This document shows positions 36,903-46,238 of a DNA stretch of 64,000 nt, in pieces. Within the stretch, counting starts at the first letter, position 1; each line of letters starts with the position of its first letter. This DNA is from Burkholderiaceae bacterium (lineage in GTDB: Bacteria > Pseudomonadota > Gammaproteobacteria > Burkholderiales > Burkholderiaceae), in the NCBI GenBank assembly GCA_947447945.1, contig CANFLR010000004.1:1-64000 (forward strand), given 5' to 3'. The position numbers were made by a program, and so were the translations under genes. A model generated the notes under the pieces. It saw only the letters and a list, made by a program, of their open reading frames with translations, had not been told where the DNA came from and ran no database searches.

Positions 36903-37526
36903 TTATTTTTTGATGGCGCTCTTTGGCCTAAAGGCTTTGATGAGCGATTCTTGGGTTTCGATATAAGGGCCGCCAATGAGGTCAAGGCAGTAAGGTACCG
37001 CAGCAAAAATGCCCGGAACAAGTGATTTGCCATCAACATCTTTAAGACCCTCAAGCGTTTCAGCAATTGCTTTGGGCTGTCCAGGCAGGTTGATGATGAG
37101 GGCAGTGTGACCCTCAATCTCTCGCAGCACTGCGGTTTGGCGAGACAAAATAGCAGTTGGCACAAATCGCAAGCTAATTTGCCGCATTTGTTCGCCAAAG
37201 CCGGGCATTTCACGGGTTCCGGCCTCTAGAGTTGCCTCTGGGGTGACGTCTCGCAGGGATGGCCCTGTACCCCCTGTAGTGAGGATAAGATCGCAGCCCA
37301 GATCGTCTGCTAGCTCCACAATCGTTTCTGTAATCGTCTCGGACTCATCAGCAATGAGGCGTTCATGGAAGATGATCGGTGTTGTGATAGCGCTCATGAG
37401 CCATTTTTTGAGGGCCGGGATACCTTCGTCTTGATAGACGCCCTTACTGGCTCGGTCGGAGATCGAGATCAGTCCAATTTTGATTTCATTTGGAGTATTG
37501 CGTTTCCAAGCTTCGGTATGCTTCAT
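36903..37526 (-). CDS. mog: molybdopterin adenylyltransferase
   Basis: Mog (MogA) adenylylates molybdopterin before molybdate insertion by MoeA. The 207-aa protein has the MoCF-binding motifs IGLISISDRASKGVYQDEG, TTGGTGPSLRDVTPEAT and LPGQPKAI. It lies 7-10 kb from the other molybdenum cofactor genes (moeA, mobA, moaA) on the same strand. The start region is unusual: TAGAAT lies 6 nt upstream of the ATG and no Shine-Dalgarno is present. It diverges from pmbA across only 26 nt. Confidence 0.92.
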   Translation of the reverse strand: MKHTEAWKRNTPNEIKIGLISISDRASKGVYQDEGIPALKKWLMSAITTPIIFHERLIADESETITETIVELADDLGCDLILTTGGTGPSLRDVTPEATLEAGTREMPGFGEQMRQISLRFVPTAILSRQTAVLREIEGHTALIINLPGQPKAIAETLEGLKDVDGKSLVPGIFAAVPYCLDLIGGPYIETQESLIKAFRPKSAIKK

Positions 37527-37532
37527 GTTTCT

Positions 37533-37538
37533 ATTCTA
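37533..37538 (-). promoter_or_regulatory. candidate -10 element for mog (possible leaderless start)
   Basis: TAGAAT on the minus strand ends exactly 6 nt before the mog ATG. The whole mog-pmbA divergent gap is 26 nt, so any mog -35 must lie over the pmbA start. Confidence 0.4.
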
Positions 37539-37540
37539 GC

Positions 37541-37546
37541 TATTAT
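37541..37546 (+). promoter_or_regulatory. candidate -10 element for pmbA (possible leaderless start)
   Basis: TATTAT ends exactly 6 nt before the pmbA ATG. The AGGG between them abuts the start codon and is too close to serve as a Shine-Dalgarno. Confidence 0.4.
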
Positions 37547-37552
37547 TAGGGT

Positions 37553-38899
37553 ATGTTTACATACACATCGAATCAATTTACTGAAATCATTGATTTCATG
37601 CTTTTAGAGGCCCGTAAGCGGGGCGCGTCCGACGCCATTGCGGAGATATCTGAGGGTCAGGGTCTATCGGTGACTACTCGTAAGGGCGAGGTTGAGACCA
37701 TCGAGCAAAGTCTGGATAAGCAGGTTGGCATCACTCTCTTTTTGGGTCACCGTCGTGGCAATGCGAGTACCAGCGATTTTTCTCTGAACTCCTTAAAGGC
37801 CACAGTTGAGGCTGCATTTCATATTGCTCAACATACCGCAGAGGATGATTGTGCAGGCCCTGCAGAGAAAGGTTTGTTGGAAAAAAACCCAATGGATCTT
37901 GATCTGTTTCATCCATGGTCACTAGACACTGCACAAGCAGTCGAAATTGCTCGTGCTGCTGAGAGTGCCGCATTCGCAGTGAGCAAACAAATTCAGAATA
38001 GCGATGGCGCATCGGTATCTGCTCACCATGCCCACTTCATGATGGGTACTAGTCAAGGATTCATGGGGGGCTATCCTTTTTCTAGGCACTATATTTCTTG
38101 CGCGCCGATTGCTGCTGAGGGCGGTAAAAAATCCGCTATGCAACGCGATGATTGGTATTCCAGTTCGCGTATTCCAGAGGAGCTTGCAAACCCAGCAGAG
38201 ATTGGTAGGTATGCCGCACAACGTGCGCTGTCAAGACTGAAAGCAAGATCCCTCACAACGCGTCGTTGCCCAGTGATTTTTGAGGCACCATTAGCCGCCG
38301 GATTGTTGGGCGGTTTAGTCCAGGCGGTATCTGGCGGATCTTTGTATCGTCGCTCGAGTTTTTTATTGGATAGTCTTGGGAAGCAAGTGCTGCCTAAGCA
38401 TGTAAGCTTATTTGAAAATCCACATTTGAAGTCCCAGACCGGTAGCGCCCCTTTTGATGAGGAGGGAGTCAAGACTAAAGCCAGAACAGTAGTTAATCGA
38501 GGAATTCTGGAGGGCTACTTTTTGTCCACTTATTCTGCTCGAAAATTAGGCATGAAAACGACTGGTAACGCTGGGGGATCACATCACTTAATCTTAAAAA
38601 GCACCAAGACACCTCAAGGTGGTCTACCAGCATTGCTAAAGGCGATGGGTACTGGCTTGCTCGTGACCGAGTTAATGGGGCAGGGTGTGAATTATGTCAC
38701 CGGAGATTATTCGCGTGGTGCTTTTGGCTATTGGGTGGAAAACGGAGAAATTCAATACCCTGTTGAAGAGCTCACTATTGCCGGAAATTTGCGCGACATT
38801 TTGCTCGATATTGAATTAATTGGTAGCGATACCTTAATTCGGGGAACCAAAGAAACGGGCTCGATTCTAGTTCGCTCAATGACGGTTGGCGGCAAATAG
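37553..38899 (+). CDS. pmbA: metalloprotease PmbA (TldE)
   Basis: PmbA/TldE forms with TldD a metalloprotease that matures small peptides such as microcin B17 and CcdA. It is 448 aa. The non-catalytic partner features are seen: KGEVETIEQSLDKQVGITLF near the N-terminus and NAGGSHHLIL plus GVNYVTGDYSRGAFGYWVENGE in the C-terminal half; the HEXXXH site belongs to TldD and is absent here, as expected. It diverges from mog with a 26-nt gap. tldD is not in the window. Confidence 0.93.
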   Translation: MFTYTSNQFTEIIDFMLLEARKRGASDAIAEISEGQGLSVTTRKGEVETIEQSLDKQVGITLFLGHRRGNASTSDFSLNSLKATVEAAFHIAQHTAEDDCAGPAEKGLLEKNPMDLDLFHPWSLDTAQAVEIARAAESAAFAVSKQIQNSDGASVSAHHAHFMMGTSQGFMGGYPFSRHYISCAPIAAEGGKKSAMQRDDWYSSSRIPEELANPAEIGRYAAQRALSRLKARSLTTRRCPVIFEAPLAAGLLGGLVQAVSGGSLYRRSSFLLDSLGKQVLPKHVSLFENPHLKSQTGSAPFDEEGVKTKARTVVNRGILEGYFLSTYSARKLGMKTTGNAGGSHHLILKSTKTPQGGLPALLKAMGTGLLVTELMGQGVNYVTGDYSRGAFGYWVENGEIQYPVEELTIAGNLRDILLDIELIGSDTLIRGTKETGSILVRSMTVGGK

Positions 38900-38964
38900 C
38901 CTAAGTGGCTTGAAATCGATATACTTTTTTGAATATTCAGCAGAAAAATATCAGGGAGATCAAT

Positions 38965-40047
38965 ATGCAAAGACGTTCTTTTTTAAAGAAAGCCACTATC
39001 GGGGCCGGTGCTGCAGCGCTAGCTTCTCCTACACTTGCGCAAAGCTTACCTACTCTCAATTGGCGCTTGGTATCGAGTTTTCCAAAATCTCTCGATACCC
39101 TGTATGGAACCCCAGAGGTCTTTGCAAACGCCTTACACAAAGCTACGGATGGAAAGTTCACCGTCAAAGTCTTTGCAGCAGGTGAGGTTGTCCCGGCTCT
39201 CCAGGTTCTGGATGCGGTTCAAAGCGGAACAGTTGAGTGTGGACACACCGCAAGTTACTACTACCTTGGTAAAAATAGCGCATTTATTTTTGATACAGCA
39301 GCACCATTTGGTATGACTGCGCGCCAACAAACTGCTTGGATGCTTCATGGTAATGGTATGAAGTTGATGCGTGAACTGTATGCAAGTTATAACCTCGTAA
39401 ATTTTCTGGGTGGTCAGACTGGAACCCAAATGGGAGGCTGGTTTCGAAAAGAAATTAAATCCCCTGAAGATTTCAAGGGGCTGAAATTTCGGATTGCTGG
39501 TTTTGCGGGTCAAGTTTTATCCAAATTGGGTGTCGTGCCTCAACAATTACCTGCTGGCGAGATTTACTCGGCCTTAGAAAAAGGCACGATTGATGCTGCT
39601 GAGTTTGTTGGTCCTTACGACGATGAAAAGTTGGGTTTAGCTAAAGTGGCAAAAAACTATTACTACCCAGCTTGGTGGGAGGGGAGTGCCGCCTTGTCAT
39701 TCTTAGTTAATAAGAAGAAGTGGGATGAGTTACCACCGGCTTATCAGGCTGCCTGGGAGGCAGCTTGCTATGTGGCCCATACCGATATGTGCGCCAAGTA
39801 CGATGCGCTCAATCCACCCGCTTTACAACGTTTAGTTCAAAGCGGAGCAGTGCTGCGTAAATTTAATACCTCGGTGATGGATGCTTGCTTTAAGGCATCT
39901 CAAGAAACCTATGCAGAAGAGTCGGCAAAAAATCCTCAGTTTAAAAAGATTTATGAGGACTACCGTGTCTTCAGGAATATGGAGGCGCAGTGGTTTGGTC
40001 TAGCAGAGCAGGCGTTTGCACAATACAGCTTTAATAAGAAACTGTAA
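38965..40047 (+). CDS. TRAP transporter DctP-type binding protein (Tat-exported)
   Basis: A periplasmic receptor for a TRAP transporter, probably of 2-oxo acids or hydroxy acids (the sequence resembles TakP-like members; inference). The start is set at ATG 38965, which has AGGGAG upstream and opens with a twin-arginine signal MQRRSFLKKATIGAGAAALASPTLAQ. Mature-protein motifs include LNWRLVSSFPKSLDT and FKGLKFRIAGFAGQVL with the ligand-binding arginine. No DctQ/DctM permease genes flank it, so its membrane partner is encoded elsewhere. 360 aa. Confidence 0.88.
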   Translation: MQRRSFLKKATIGAGAAALASPTLAQSLPTLNWRLVSSFPKSLDTLYGTPEVFANALHKATDGKFTVKVFAAGEVVPALQVLDAVQSGTVECGHTASYYYLGKNSAFIFDTAAPFGMTARQQTAWMLHGNGMKLMRELYASYNLVNFLGGQTGTQMGGWFRKEIKSPEDFKGLKFRIAGFAGQVLSKLGVVPQQLPAGEIYSALEKGTIDAAEFVGPYDDEKLGLAKVAKNYYYPAWWEGSAALSFLVNKKKWDELPPAYQAAWEAACYVAHTDMCAKYDALNPPALQRLVQSGAVLRKFNTSVMDACFKASQETYAEESAKNPQFKKIYEDYRVFRNMEAQWFGLAEQAFAQYSFNKKL

Positions 40048-40066
40048 GCACTATAGACAGCTGAAC

Positions 40067-40097
40067 TTCTCATTTTCTTATCTGAGAATTTATTTTC
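40067..40097. terminator. possible terminator between the TRAP protein gene and folA
   Basis: TTCTCA pairs with TGAGAA around a 10-nt T-rich loop, followed by TTTATTTTC on the plus strand. It lies between two convergent genes and covers the end of folA, so it could stop plus-strand transcription. The stem is short and AT-rich. Confidence 0.35.
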
Positions 40098-40578
40098 GTT
40101 CCAGCGTTAAAAAGTGAAAGCGAATAGTGCCTTCCTGGCCAGGAGTTCGCTCTACTTCTTGCCATTCGGAGGCGTTGGGAAGTTCAAAAAAAGTATCCCC
40201 ATCATCGACTTCAATATCAATCTCGGTAAGGTATAAGCGATCAGCCCGAGCAAAACTTTGTTGAAAAAGTTGCTCTCCGCCAATCACAAAAACCCGTGGA
40301 AATTCCTGTAGGCGGTCCAACGCCTCATCTAAAGAGCCCGCTACTTCAGCGCCATTTAGTTGAAGGTCTGGATTACGGCTTACCACTATATTGCGTCTGC
40401 CGGGTAGGGGGCGGCCAATAGATTCCCAAGTTTTGCGACCCATAACGACAGGGTGACCCATCGTGACGCGCTTAAAAAATTGCAAATCTGCAGAAATCTT
40501 CCAGGGCATTTGGTTATTGCGCCCAATAACATGATTGCGCGAGCGTGCAACAATCATCGAGATGGCTGGCTGAGTCAT
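40090..40578 (-). CDS. folA: dihydrofolate reductase
   Basis: DHFR reduces dihydrofolate to tetrahydrofolate with NADPH. The start is placed at ATG 40578, giving MTQPAISMIVARSRNHVIG and 162 aa, the usual size; the ORF-track version reads back into thyA. Motifs: NQMPWKISADLQFFKRVT with the substrate-binding acidic position, VVMGRKTWESIGRPLPGR and FVIGGEQLF. It lies 16 nt after thyA, forming the common thyA-folA pair that recycles folate after dTMP synthesis. Confidence 0.95.
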   Translation of the reverse strand: MTQPAISMIVARSRNHVIGRNNQMPWKISADLQFFKRVTMGHPVVMGRKTWESIGRPLPGRRNIVVSRNPDLQLNGAEVAGSLDEALDRLQEFPRVFVIGGEQLFQQSFARADRLYLTEIDIEVDDGDTFFELPNASEWQEVERTPGQEGTIRFHFLTLERK

Positions 40579-40594
40579 AGGGTGATCTATTTTC

Positions 40595-41389
40595 TTAAAT
40601 GGCGACTGGAGCTTTGATGTGCGGATGAGATTCGTAGCCAACAATCTCAAAATCTTCAAACTCATAATCAAATAATGAATCGGGTTTACGCAGAATCTTG
40701 AGCTTTGGCAGTGGATAAAATTCTCTGGAGAGCTGAAGATCCACTTGTTCTAAATGGTTACTGTACAAATGGCAGTCGCCTCCTGTCCAGATAAAGTCAC
40801 CTACTTCCAAATTGCATTGTTGGGCCACCATGTGGGTGAGTAATGCATAGCTGGCAATATTGAACGGCACTCCAAGGAAAATATCCGCACTACGCTGATA
40901 GAGTTGGCAGGACAACTTACCCTCTGCAACGTAAAACTGAAAGAAGGCGTGGCAGGGCGCTAGTGCCATCTGCGGAATGTCGGCAACGTTCCAGGCGGAA
41001 ACAATGATGCGACGTGAATCAGGATTTTTCTTAATGGTCTCAAGTGCCTCAGAGATCTGATCTATATGCTGCCCATTGGGTGCAGGCCAAGAGCGCCACT
41101 GATAGCCATAGATAGGACCGAGATCGCCATCTGGCGCAGCCCATTCGTTCCAAATGGAAACACCACGTTCTTTTAGCCAATTATTGTTAATGCTACCCTT
41201 GAGGAACCATAGTAATTCATAAATAATTGATTTGAGATGCAGTTTCTTAGTCGTGACCATTGGGAAACCCTCAGACAAATCAAAGCGCATTTGGTGTCCG
41301 AATATAGAGATTGTGCCAGTGCCAGTCCGGTCAGACTTTTTAACGCCCTTGGCAAGAACTTCCCGCATAAGATGGTGATATTGGTGCAT
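40595..41389 (-). CDS. thyA: thymidylate synthase
   Basis: ThyA methylates dUMP to dTMP with methylene-tetrahydrofolate. The protein is 264 aa, the same as the E. coli enzyme, with the catalytic cysteine at C146 in [12 protein letters not shown] and the folate/dUMP motifs [17 protein letters not shown] and [17 protein letters not shown]. The order thyA-folA on the minus strand supports co-expression. Confidence 0.98.
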   Translation of the reverse strand: MHQYHHLMREVLAKGVKKSDRTGTGTISIFGHQMRFDLSEGFPMVTTKKLHLKSIIYELLWFLKGSINNNWLKERGVSIWNEWAAPDGDLGPIYGYQWRSWPAPNGQHIDQISEALETIKKNPDSRRIIVSAWNVADIPQMALAPCHAFFQFYVAEGKLSCQLYQRSADIFLGVPFNIASYALLTHMVAQQCNLEVGDFIWTGGDCHLYSNHLEQVDLQLSREFYPLPKLKILRKPDSLFDYEFEDFEIVGYESHPHIKAPVAI

Positions 41390-41425
41390 ATAAATGGTGT
41401 CTAAAAATAGGTGATTTAGTAGAGC

Positions 41426-42472
41426 TTACTCGAATGTTGGACTCTTTACCCCAAGCGCCTTATGAAGCTTGGGTGAAGTAGTTGTGTATTGAAGTTGAAT
41501 CTGTTTTTCTGGATAGATATATGCCGCGGCAGCAAAGGCTGCAAGCGCAGCCTCATGAAAGCCTGACAAAATTAGCTTCTTTTTACCGGGATAGGTATTA
41601 ATATCGCCAACTGCATAGATTCCAGGAATACTGGTTTGAAAGGTGGCGGTATTGACGGTGATTTGCTTGCGATCAATCTCTAAACCCCAGTTGGCAATGG
41701 GCCCTAATTTTGGGGATAGGCCAAAAAAAACCAGCAAATCATCTAAAGGTAGTTCGTGGGCAATTCCGTCAATATCAGTCATTGTGATTTCAGTAAGGCG
41801 ACCATCTGATATTTTGTAGGCGGTGGGTTGTCCAATCAGTAATTGCATCGTATTCTCAGCGCAACATTCCCGCATCTTGCTAATGGACATCGGAGTTGCT
41901 TTGAAGTCATCCCGACGGTGAATTAGCGTCACACTTTTCGCTTTGTCGACAAAATGAAGGGCCCAGTCGAGTGCCGCATCACCACCACCACAAATCACAA
42001 TCCGTTTTCCGTTAAATCGCTCTGGATCTTTGACATGATAAAAAAGTTGCTTACCTTCAAAAGCCTCTATGCCGTCTAAGGAAAGAGTTCGAGGCTGAAA
42101 GGCGCCCACCCCAGCGGCGATAAAAACAGTTTTGCTAATGAATTCTTGACCAAGAGAGCTTGTTAGCTTCAGGCGTGCATCTGCTTGTTGCTCAAGCGAG
42201 ACGACCTCTTGACCTAGATGAAACTGTGCTCCAAATGGAGCGATTTGTTTCAAGAGATTATTGGTTAACTCCTGCCCAGTACACACTGGAATTGCAGGGA
42301 TGTCGTAGATCGGCTTATCGGGATAGAGTTCAACACATTGCCCACCCGGCGCAGATAGTGAATCAATTACATGGGCTTTGATTTCTAGTAGACCTAACTC
42401 AAAGACCTGAAAGAGTCCCACTGGACCCGCACCAATAATGACTGCATCTGTTTCAATAGCTTGCTGCAACAC
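41426..42472 (-). CDS. ferredoxin/flavodoxin-NADP+ reductase (thioredoxin-reductase-like)
   Basis: An FAD/NADPH flavoprotein of the TrxR-like ferredoxin-NADP reductase family, 348 aa. FAD site [23 protein letters not shown] site [15 protein letters not shown]-terminal FAD motif [29 protein letters not shown] (in part). It lacks the CxxC redox pair of thioredoxin reductase, which points to FNR activity. The start codon is GTG (42472) without a clear Shine-Dalgarno. The ferredoxin gene lies about 45 nt upstream on the same strand, so the pair likely works together. Confidence 0.88.
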   Translation of the reverse strand: MLQQAIETDAVIIGAGPVGLFQVFELGLLEIKAHVIDSLSAPGGQCVELYPDKPIYDIPAIPVCTGQELTNNLLKQIAPFGAQFHLGQEVVSLEQQADARLKLTSSLGQEFISKTVFIAAGVGAFQPRTLSLDGIEAFEGKQLFYHVKDPERFNGKRIVICGGGDAALDWALHFVDKAKSVTLIHRRDDFKATPMSISKMRECCAENTMQLLIGQPTAYKISDGRLTEITMTDIDGIAHELPLDDLLVFFGLSPKLGPIANWGLEIDRKQITVNTATFQTSIPGIYAVGDINTYPGKKKLILSGFHEAALAAFAAAAYIYPEKQIQLQYTTTSPKLHKALGVKSPTFE

Positions 42473-42517
42473 TAGTGCTCTTGGATTTATCGGTGAGTGG
42501 CTGATGATATTGCGCTA

Positions 42518-42841
42518 TTACTTGTCTAGCTGATCTAACTTATTTTTGACATCTTTCCATTCATCTGCATCGGGTAGAGCAGCTTTGGATTTAGTGATAG
42601 ATGCCCAAGAGCTTGATAATTCAGCATTCAGTCGAATGAAATCTTGCTGGTCTCCTGGAACATCATCTTCTGCGTAGATCGCATTAACGGGGCACTCAGG
42701 AACGCAAACGGCACAGTCGATACACTCGTCTGGATCGATCACGAGAAAATTAGGACCTTCACGGAAGCAGTCAACTGGGCAGACGTCTACGCAGTCAGTA
42801 TATTTGCAGCGGATACAGGATTCGGTAACAACGTAAGTCAT
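42518..42841 (-). CDS. fdxA: 7Fe-type ferredoxin (FdxA)
   Basis: A small electron carrier of 107 aa with two cluster motifs: [17 protein letters not shown] at the N-terminus, spaced as in seven-iron ferredoxins ([3Fe-4S] plus [4Fe-4S]), and [12 protein letters not shown]. The C-terminal ~35 residues form the helical extension typical of FdxA ([18 protein letters not shown]). It lies just upstream of the ferredoxin-NADP reductase and diverges from the hydroxyacid dehydrogenase gene. Confidence 0.94.
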   Translation of the reverse strand: MTYVVTESCIRCKYTDCVDVCPVDCFREGPNFLVIDPDECIDCAVCVPECPVNAIYAEDDVPGDQQDFIRLNAELSSSWASITKSKAALPDADEWKDVKNKLDQLDK

Positions 42842-42963
42842 GATATGTTCAGGTTCATTGCCCAGAAGTTACTTGGGCTACTAGGTTATAAAACTTTGAT
42901 TTTATCCGAATTAGCCTATTTTTCAGGCGAAAAACTCAATTTACTTGAGGTAAAGTTCCAAAC

Positions 42964-43977
42964 ATGACTATTTTAAAGAACCCCCAATCTACCCTCCAGA
43001 AACCCAAAATTTTGGTAGCCAGAGCCATTTTTCCCGAGGCCCTTGCCCAATTAGAGACGTCTTTTGAGGTTTGCTCCAATCAAGCAGACGAGGTTTTGAC
43101 GCCGGCGGAGTTGCAAAAAGCGCTTTCTGGCGTGATAGGGGCATTGGTTGCGGGCACTGAAAGAATTGATGCTGGTGCCTTGGCAGGGGCCAATGATCTC
43201 AAGATCGTTGCGAATATTTCGGTTGGGTATAACAACTTCGATATACCGGCAATGACAGCCGCTGGCGTCATGGCAACAAATACTCCAGATGTATTAACTG
43301 ACTCTACTGCCGATTTTGGCTTTGCATTATTAATGGCCACTGCGCGTCGCATCACCGAATCAGAGCATTGGATTCGAGCTGGCAAGTGGGATCAATGGTC
43401 GATTGTGAATAATCCCTTAGGGATGGATTTACATCACAGTACTTTAGGCATTATTGGTATGGGTCGTATTGGTCAGGGTATTGCAAAGCGTGCTCTGGGT
43501 TTTGGGATGAAAGTTGTTTATCACAACCGCAGTCGTTTATCTGCTGCCGATGAAAAAGCATGCGGCGCAACTTACCTTACTAAAGAAGATTTATTGCGTA
43601 ATGCAGATCACGTCATTTTGGTTTTGCCTTATACAGCCGAGAGTCATCATACGATTGGTGCTCGCGAAATTGCCTTGATGAAACCGACCGCAACCCTTGT
43701 CAATATTGCTCGGGGTGGCATTGTAGATGACCTTGCTTTGGCTCAGGCACTGCGAGCGGGTAAGATATTTGCCGCTGGTTTAGATGTCTTCGAAGGTGAG
43801 CCCAAGGTTAATCCAGAGTTGCTCAAGCTGAACAATGTTGTATTGGCTCCGCATATTGCAAGCGCTACTGAAAAAACACGTAGAGGGATGGTTGATCTGG
43901 CGATTGAAAATTTACAAGCAGCGGTTGATGGTAGAAAGCCACCAAGCTTAATTAATGTTGAAGTATTCGGAAAATGA
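42964..43977 (+). CDS. D-2-hydroxyacid dehydrogenase (glyoxylate/hydroxypyruvate reductase type)
   Basis: An NAD(P)-dependent D-isomer-specific 2-hydroxyacid dehydrogenase of 337 aa. The Rossmann site is GIIGMGRIGQGIAKRALGFG; the catalytic Arg lies in VNIARGGIVDD, the Glu in DVFEGEPKVN and the His in LAPHIASATEKTR. The pattern matches GyaR/GhrB-like glyoxylate or hydroxypyruvate reductases, useful in glycolate or serine metabolism. TTGAGG precedes the ATG. It diverges from fdxA over about 120 nt. Confidence 0.9.
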   Translation: MTILKNPQSTLQKPKILVARAIFPEALAQLETSFEVCSNQADEVLTPAELQKALSGVIGALVAGTERIDAGALAGANDLKIVANISVGYNNFDIPAMTAAGVMATNTPDVLTDSTADFGFALLMATARRITESEHWIRAGKWDQWSIVNNPLGMDLHHSTLGIIGMGRIGQGIAKRALGFGMKVVYHNRSRLSAADEKACGATYLTKEDLLRNADHVILVLPYTAESHHTIGAREIALMKPTATLVNIARGGIVDDLALAQALRAGKIFAAGLDVFEGEPKVNPELLKLNNVVLAPHIASATEKTRRGMVDLAIENLQAAVDGRKPPSLINVEVFGK

Positions 43978-44014
43978 AAACGCGTCGTAATTAAAGAGGC
44001 TGATTCGACTTGAA

Positions 44015-44308
44015 TTACTCTGTCTCAATTTCTTCCGGTAGTTCTTTAATGGCAATCTCAATGCCGCCAAAAGTATCCGCAACCCAGTTATAGACTTTGC
44101 AGGCAATCCACAGTAGACCAAAGCCAAGCAGGGCATTGAGGATTAAAGCTGAGAGCACGGTAAATCCGGGAATAGCGCCATCTCGAATAAAGGCCACAAA
44201 GAGCGCCAATAAGACAATTGGTACTGAGAAGCAAAGGTAAACCAAAACGAGTGTTTTGGCGGTATGCATCGGGTCTAAAAAGACAATTTCTTTTTTACTG
44301 AGTTTCAT
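44015..44308 (-). CDS. small membrane protein downstream of moeA
   Basis: A 97-aa protein I do not recognise. Two membrane segments (about residues 18-42, VLVYLCFSVPIVLLALFVAF, and 50-75, VLSALILNALLGFGLLWIAC) are flanked by a charged N-terminus and an acidic tail ending ELPEEIETE. It begins 11 nt after the moeA stop on the same strand, so it is probably the last gene of the moaA-mobA-moeA unit; whether it relates to molybdenum is unknown. Confidence 0.65.
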   Translation of the reverse strand: MKLSKKEIVFLDPMHTAKTLVLVYLCFSVPIVLLALFVAFIRDGAIPGFTVLSALILNALLGFGLLWIACKVYNWVADTFGGIEIAIKELPEEIETE

Positions 44309-44319
44309 GAGTAACTATC

Positions 44320-45636
44320 TTAAAGCAGTCCATCAAAAAGCGCCACATCTACCCAGTCTCCAGGCTCAATATTGCCTTGGTCGTGATGGAGGATGACAAA
44401 GCAGTTTGCCTCACTCATGGAACGCAAGATTCCAGCGCCTTGACTACCAGTGAGCTTGACTGCAGGCTTGCCGTCCTCACCCCGACTAAAGATGGCCCGC
44501 TGAAATTCGGTACGACCGGGTTTCTTGCGGATCAGCAAGCTTGAGCGTGCTTGGGTGATTTGAGGCTCGGCATCCTTAGCCCCATTGAGTTGCAAAAGGG
44601 CTGTGCGGACAAATTGGTAAAAAGTCACCATGACTGCAACTGGGTTACCGGGCAGGCCAAAGAATAAGGTTTTACGAGTCTTTGATTGGCCCGCTAGAGG
44701 CTTGAGCGTGCCAAATGCCATGGGTCTTCCTGGCCGCATAGCGATTTTCCAGAACCCGACATCGCCTAGTTCTTGCATAATTTGTTTGGTAAAGTCTGCC
44801 TCACCAACAGAAACCCCTCCAGAAGAGATCAGCACGTCCGCCACTTTTGCAGCATTGCAGAAAGCTTCTTTTAGTGATGCTGGGTCGTCACGCACAATGC
44901 CGCAATCAATAATCTCTACATTGATGCGATTCAGTAATCCAACTAGGCTATAGCGATTACTGTCGTAAATACTCCCTGCATCCAATGTTTGCCCCAGACT
45001 GCGCAATTCATCTCCAGAAGACAGGATAGCCACTTTGAGTTTGCGATGAACTTTGAGCGAAGCAATGCCGAGTGATGCAGCCAATCCCAAATCTGACGGG
45101 CGCAAGATTCTCCCAGCCTCAATTGCTGGCTGAGCTTTTTGCAGATCCTCTCCACGCAAGCGGCGGTTATCACCGGATTTCAAAAGATTTTTCGGGAATT
45201 CAATCAGTTCATCGCTTTGCGATTTCGTGAGCTCTTGAGGGATGACGGTGTCACACCCATCAGGCATCAGTGCGCCAGTCATGATTTTGAGGCACTCGCC
45301 AGGCTCAATCTGGCCCTGAAAAGGTTTGCCTGCATAAGCGGTCCCAATCACTTTCAGGACAAGGAGATCTTCTGAGTCTGTGAGACAGTCACCATGAAAC
45401 GCATAACCATCCATTGCCGAATTATCTGCCGCAGGTACGTCGATTGGTGAAAGCAAGTCTTCGGCCAAGATTCGATTGATTGCTTGGTCTAAAGAGACAA
45501 TTTCAAGCTGACTAGAGTCGCTGGCCTTTGCGGATTCTTCTAGAAGTTCTGTCACCAAGTCAGAGATTACTCTACGCGCTTCATCGACATGCAATGACGC
45601 GCTTAAGAGAATTGGATTGTTGGGTGAGCACTTCAT
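44320..45636 (-). CDS. moeA: molybdopterin molybdenumtransferase
   Basis: MoeA inserts molybdate into adenylylated molybdopterin made by Mog. It is 438 aa with the four-domain layout: DVPAADNSAMDGYAF near the N-terminus, GEDLQKAQPAIEAG, the MoCF-binding SSGGVSVGEADF, and GLPGNPVAVMVTFYQF before the C-terminal barrel. The start overlaps the mobA stop by 4 nt (ATGA). Active-site motif spacing is normal. Confidence 0.94.
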   Translation of the reverse strand: MKCSPNNPILLSASLHVDEARRVISDLVTELLEESAKASDSSQLEIVSLDQAINRILAEDLLSPIDVPAADNSAMDGYAFHGDCLTDSEDLLVLKVIGTAYAGKPFQGQIEPGECLKIMTGALMPDGCDTVIPQELTKSQSDELIEFPKNLLKSGDNRRLRGEDLQKAQPAIEAGRILRPSDLGLAASLGIASLKVHRKLKVAILSSGDELRSLGQTLDAGSIYDSNRYSLVGLLNRINVEIIDCGIVRDDPASLKEAFCNAAKVADVLISSGGVSVGEADFTKQIMQELGDVGFWKIAMRPGRPMAFGTLKPLAGQSKTRKTLFFGLPGNPVAVMVTFYQFVRTALLQLNGAKDAEPQITQARSSLLIRKKPGRTEFQRAIFSRGEDGKPAVKLTGSQGAGILRSMSEANCFVILHHDQGNIEPGDWVDVALFDGLL

Positions 45637-46238
45637 TGAGAGATCGATTCTAAATAGTGAAGTTCTTCTGGGGTGTTGACGTTTGTAAATGCTTTAGTGT
45701 TCTCAAAAATAACAGTGCTGGCGCGCAAGTCTTTAAACCAGCGATCAATCTTGAGGTCCCCCTTGCTTAGAAACTCTTTTAAGGAATTTTGCACATCGGT
45801 TCGCATCAAACAAAAAACGGGTTGCGCCCAAATCTTGCCATCGGCTTCTTTGGTAGATGCATAAACCAATTCACAGCCAATGCGTTCTAGCTCTTGTGCA
45901 AGCTTGCTACCTAGATCGGATGGCATCAGTGGTGAGTCACAAGGGGCGGTCAGTAGGTAAGGTGTTTTGCAGGTTTTGAGGCCGGCCGAGAAGCCTGCGA
46001 GAGGACCAGAGAAGTCTGGAGTCTCATCGCTTATGACTTGATAGCCATAATGAGCATATTCAGTGATGTTGCGATTCGCGTTGATGAGGATTTGCCCAAC
46101 TTGATTCTGTAATGCTTGTATGGTTGATTCAATCAAGGCTTTGCCGCGAAATGGGATCAAGCCTTTGTCGATACCCCCCATGCGTTGGGCGCGACCGCCA
46201 GCCAAAATCAGTCCAGTGATGTTATTTGCCGAAATCAT
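45633..46238 (-). CDS. mobA: molybdenum cofactor guanylyltransferase
   Basis: MobA attaches GMP to Mo-molybdopterin to give the bis-MGD cofactor of DMSO-reductase-family enzymes, such as formate dehydrogenase and nitrate reductase. The 201-aa nucleotidyltransferase has GLILAGGRAQRMGGIDKGL at the GTP site and APCDSPLMP at the metal-binding Asp. It overlaps moeA by 4 nt and moaA by 1 nt. Its presence implies at least one bis-MGD enzyme in this organism, not seen in the window. Confidence 0.93.
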   Translation of the reverse strand: MISANNITGLILAGGRAQRMGGIDKGLIPFRGKALIESTIQALQNQVGQILINANRNITEYAHYGYQVISDETPDFSGPLAGFSAGLKTCKTPYLLTAPCDSPLMPSDLGSKLAQELERIGCELVYASTKEADGKIWAQPVFCLMRTDVQNSLKEFLSKGDLKIDRWFKDLRASTVIFENTKAFTNVNTPEELHYLESISQ

